Assembly (NCBI GenBank): GCA_965602945.1
Contig: CBFDBC010000230.1
Coordinates: 1-5,230, forward strand
Direction: 5' to 3'
DNA: 5,230 nt
DNA from: JAUXEH01 sp965602945
GTDB taxonomy: Bacteria; Acidobacteriota; Aminicenantia; Aminicenantales; Aminicenantaceae
Part shown: in pieces, positions 5,132 through 5,230 of the stretch
How the letters are laid out: each line of letters begins with the position of its first letter
How positions within the stretch are numbered: position 1 is the stretch's first letter
Notes under the pieces: generated by a model
What the model was told of the DNA's origin: nothing
The model's input: only the letters and a program-made list of their open reading frames with translations
The model's database searches: none
Made by a program: the position numbers and the translations under genes

Positions 5132-5230
5132 ATGGAAGGCATCGTCGGTTATGGCGCTTACATCCCCCGCAACCGCATCAAAGTGGAAGAGATCGCAAAG
5201 GTCTGGGGAGCGGACGCGCCGAGCTACAAG
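5132..5230 (+). CDS. Archaeal-type hydroxymethylglutaryl-CoA synthase, N-terminal fragment (cut by window edge)
   Basis: Only 33 codons are visible. The enzyme condenses acetyl-CoA with acetoacetyl-CoA to HMG-CoA, the second step of the mevalonate route to isoprenoids. The fragment MEGIVGYGAYIPRNRI, followed by KVEEIAKVWGADA, closely matches from memory the start of archaeal HMG-CoA synthases (GIVGYGAYIP then IKVEEIAKVWG) and belongs to the thiolase-fold superfamily. The catalytic Cys, His and Glu lie beyond the window. The ATG is set by GGGAGG at 5120-5125, six bases upstream. The gene diverges from the sigma operon. A KASIII-like or related ketosynthase is the main alternative, but the IKVEEIAKVWG string favours HMG-CoA synthase. 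Confidence 0.8.
   Translation, partial: MEGIVGYGAYIPRNRIKVEEIAKVWGADAPSYK

Overview
The window is bacterial, moderately GC-rich and densely coded. It reads as ordinary chromosome with five complete genes on the minus strand, two complete genes on the plus strand and one gene cut by the right edge. I cannot assign a species. An octanoyltransferase of LipM type, a zinc-finger anti-sigma factor, LiaI-like and DUF4097-like envelope proteins and an archaeal-type HMG-CoA synthase in one place would suit a little-studied phylum such as Aminicenantota or another Acidobacteriota relative. That is a guess from gene content only.

Layout. Positions 5-817 (+) encode a lipoyl/octanoyl transferase with the LipM active-site cysteine. 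Positions 868-1761 (+) encode a soluble, charged, largely helical protein I do not recognise. It converges, with only 16 bases between stop codons, on a five-gene minus-strand operon. In transcription order the operon holds an ECF sigma factor (4871-4311), a zinc-finger anti-sigma factor with one membrane span (4321-3824), a multi-span protein joining a TM2-like half to a LiaI-like half (3797-3288), a free-standing LiaI-like two-span protein (3291-3070), and a membrane-anchored DUF4097-like beta-solenoid protein (3073-1778). The genes overlap by 11, 4 and 4 bases, with one 26-base gap. The gap at 4872-5131 is a divergent control region. Positions 5132-5230 (+) hold the first 33 codons of an archaeal-type HMG-CoA synthase.

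How it may work. The operon looks like an envelope-stress regulon that carries its own regulator. The anti-sigma factor would hold the sigma factor at the membrane until a signal arrives. The sigma factor would then transcribe its own operon from a textbook ECF promoter (GGAAC, 17 bases, CGTCTA) just before its start codon. A second, housekeeping-type promoter (TTGACA, 18 bases, TAGAAT) lies about 80 bases further upstream and could supply the basal level. The three downstream membrane proteins resemble pieces of Lia/Psp-type envelope-stress systems (LiaI/LiaF membrane unit, TM2-like unit, and an all-beta extracytoplasmic domain), but split into separate genes and placed under a sigma/anti-sigma pair instead of a two-component system. 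This arrangement is the most interesting thing in the window.

The 260-base divergent region also holds a small inverted repeat across the predicted housekeeping transcription start and a GGGGTCA/TGACCCC hairpin that resembles mobile REP-type palindromes. I saw no tRNA, rRNA, CRISPR array, insertion sequence or complete transposase.
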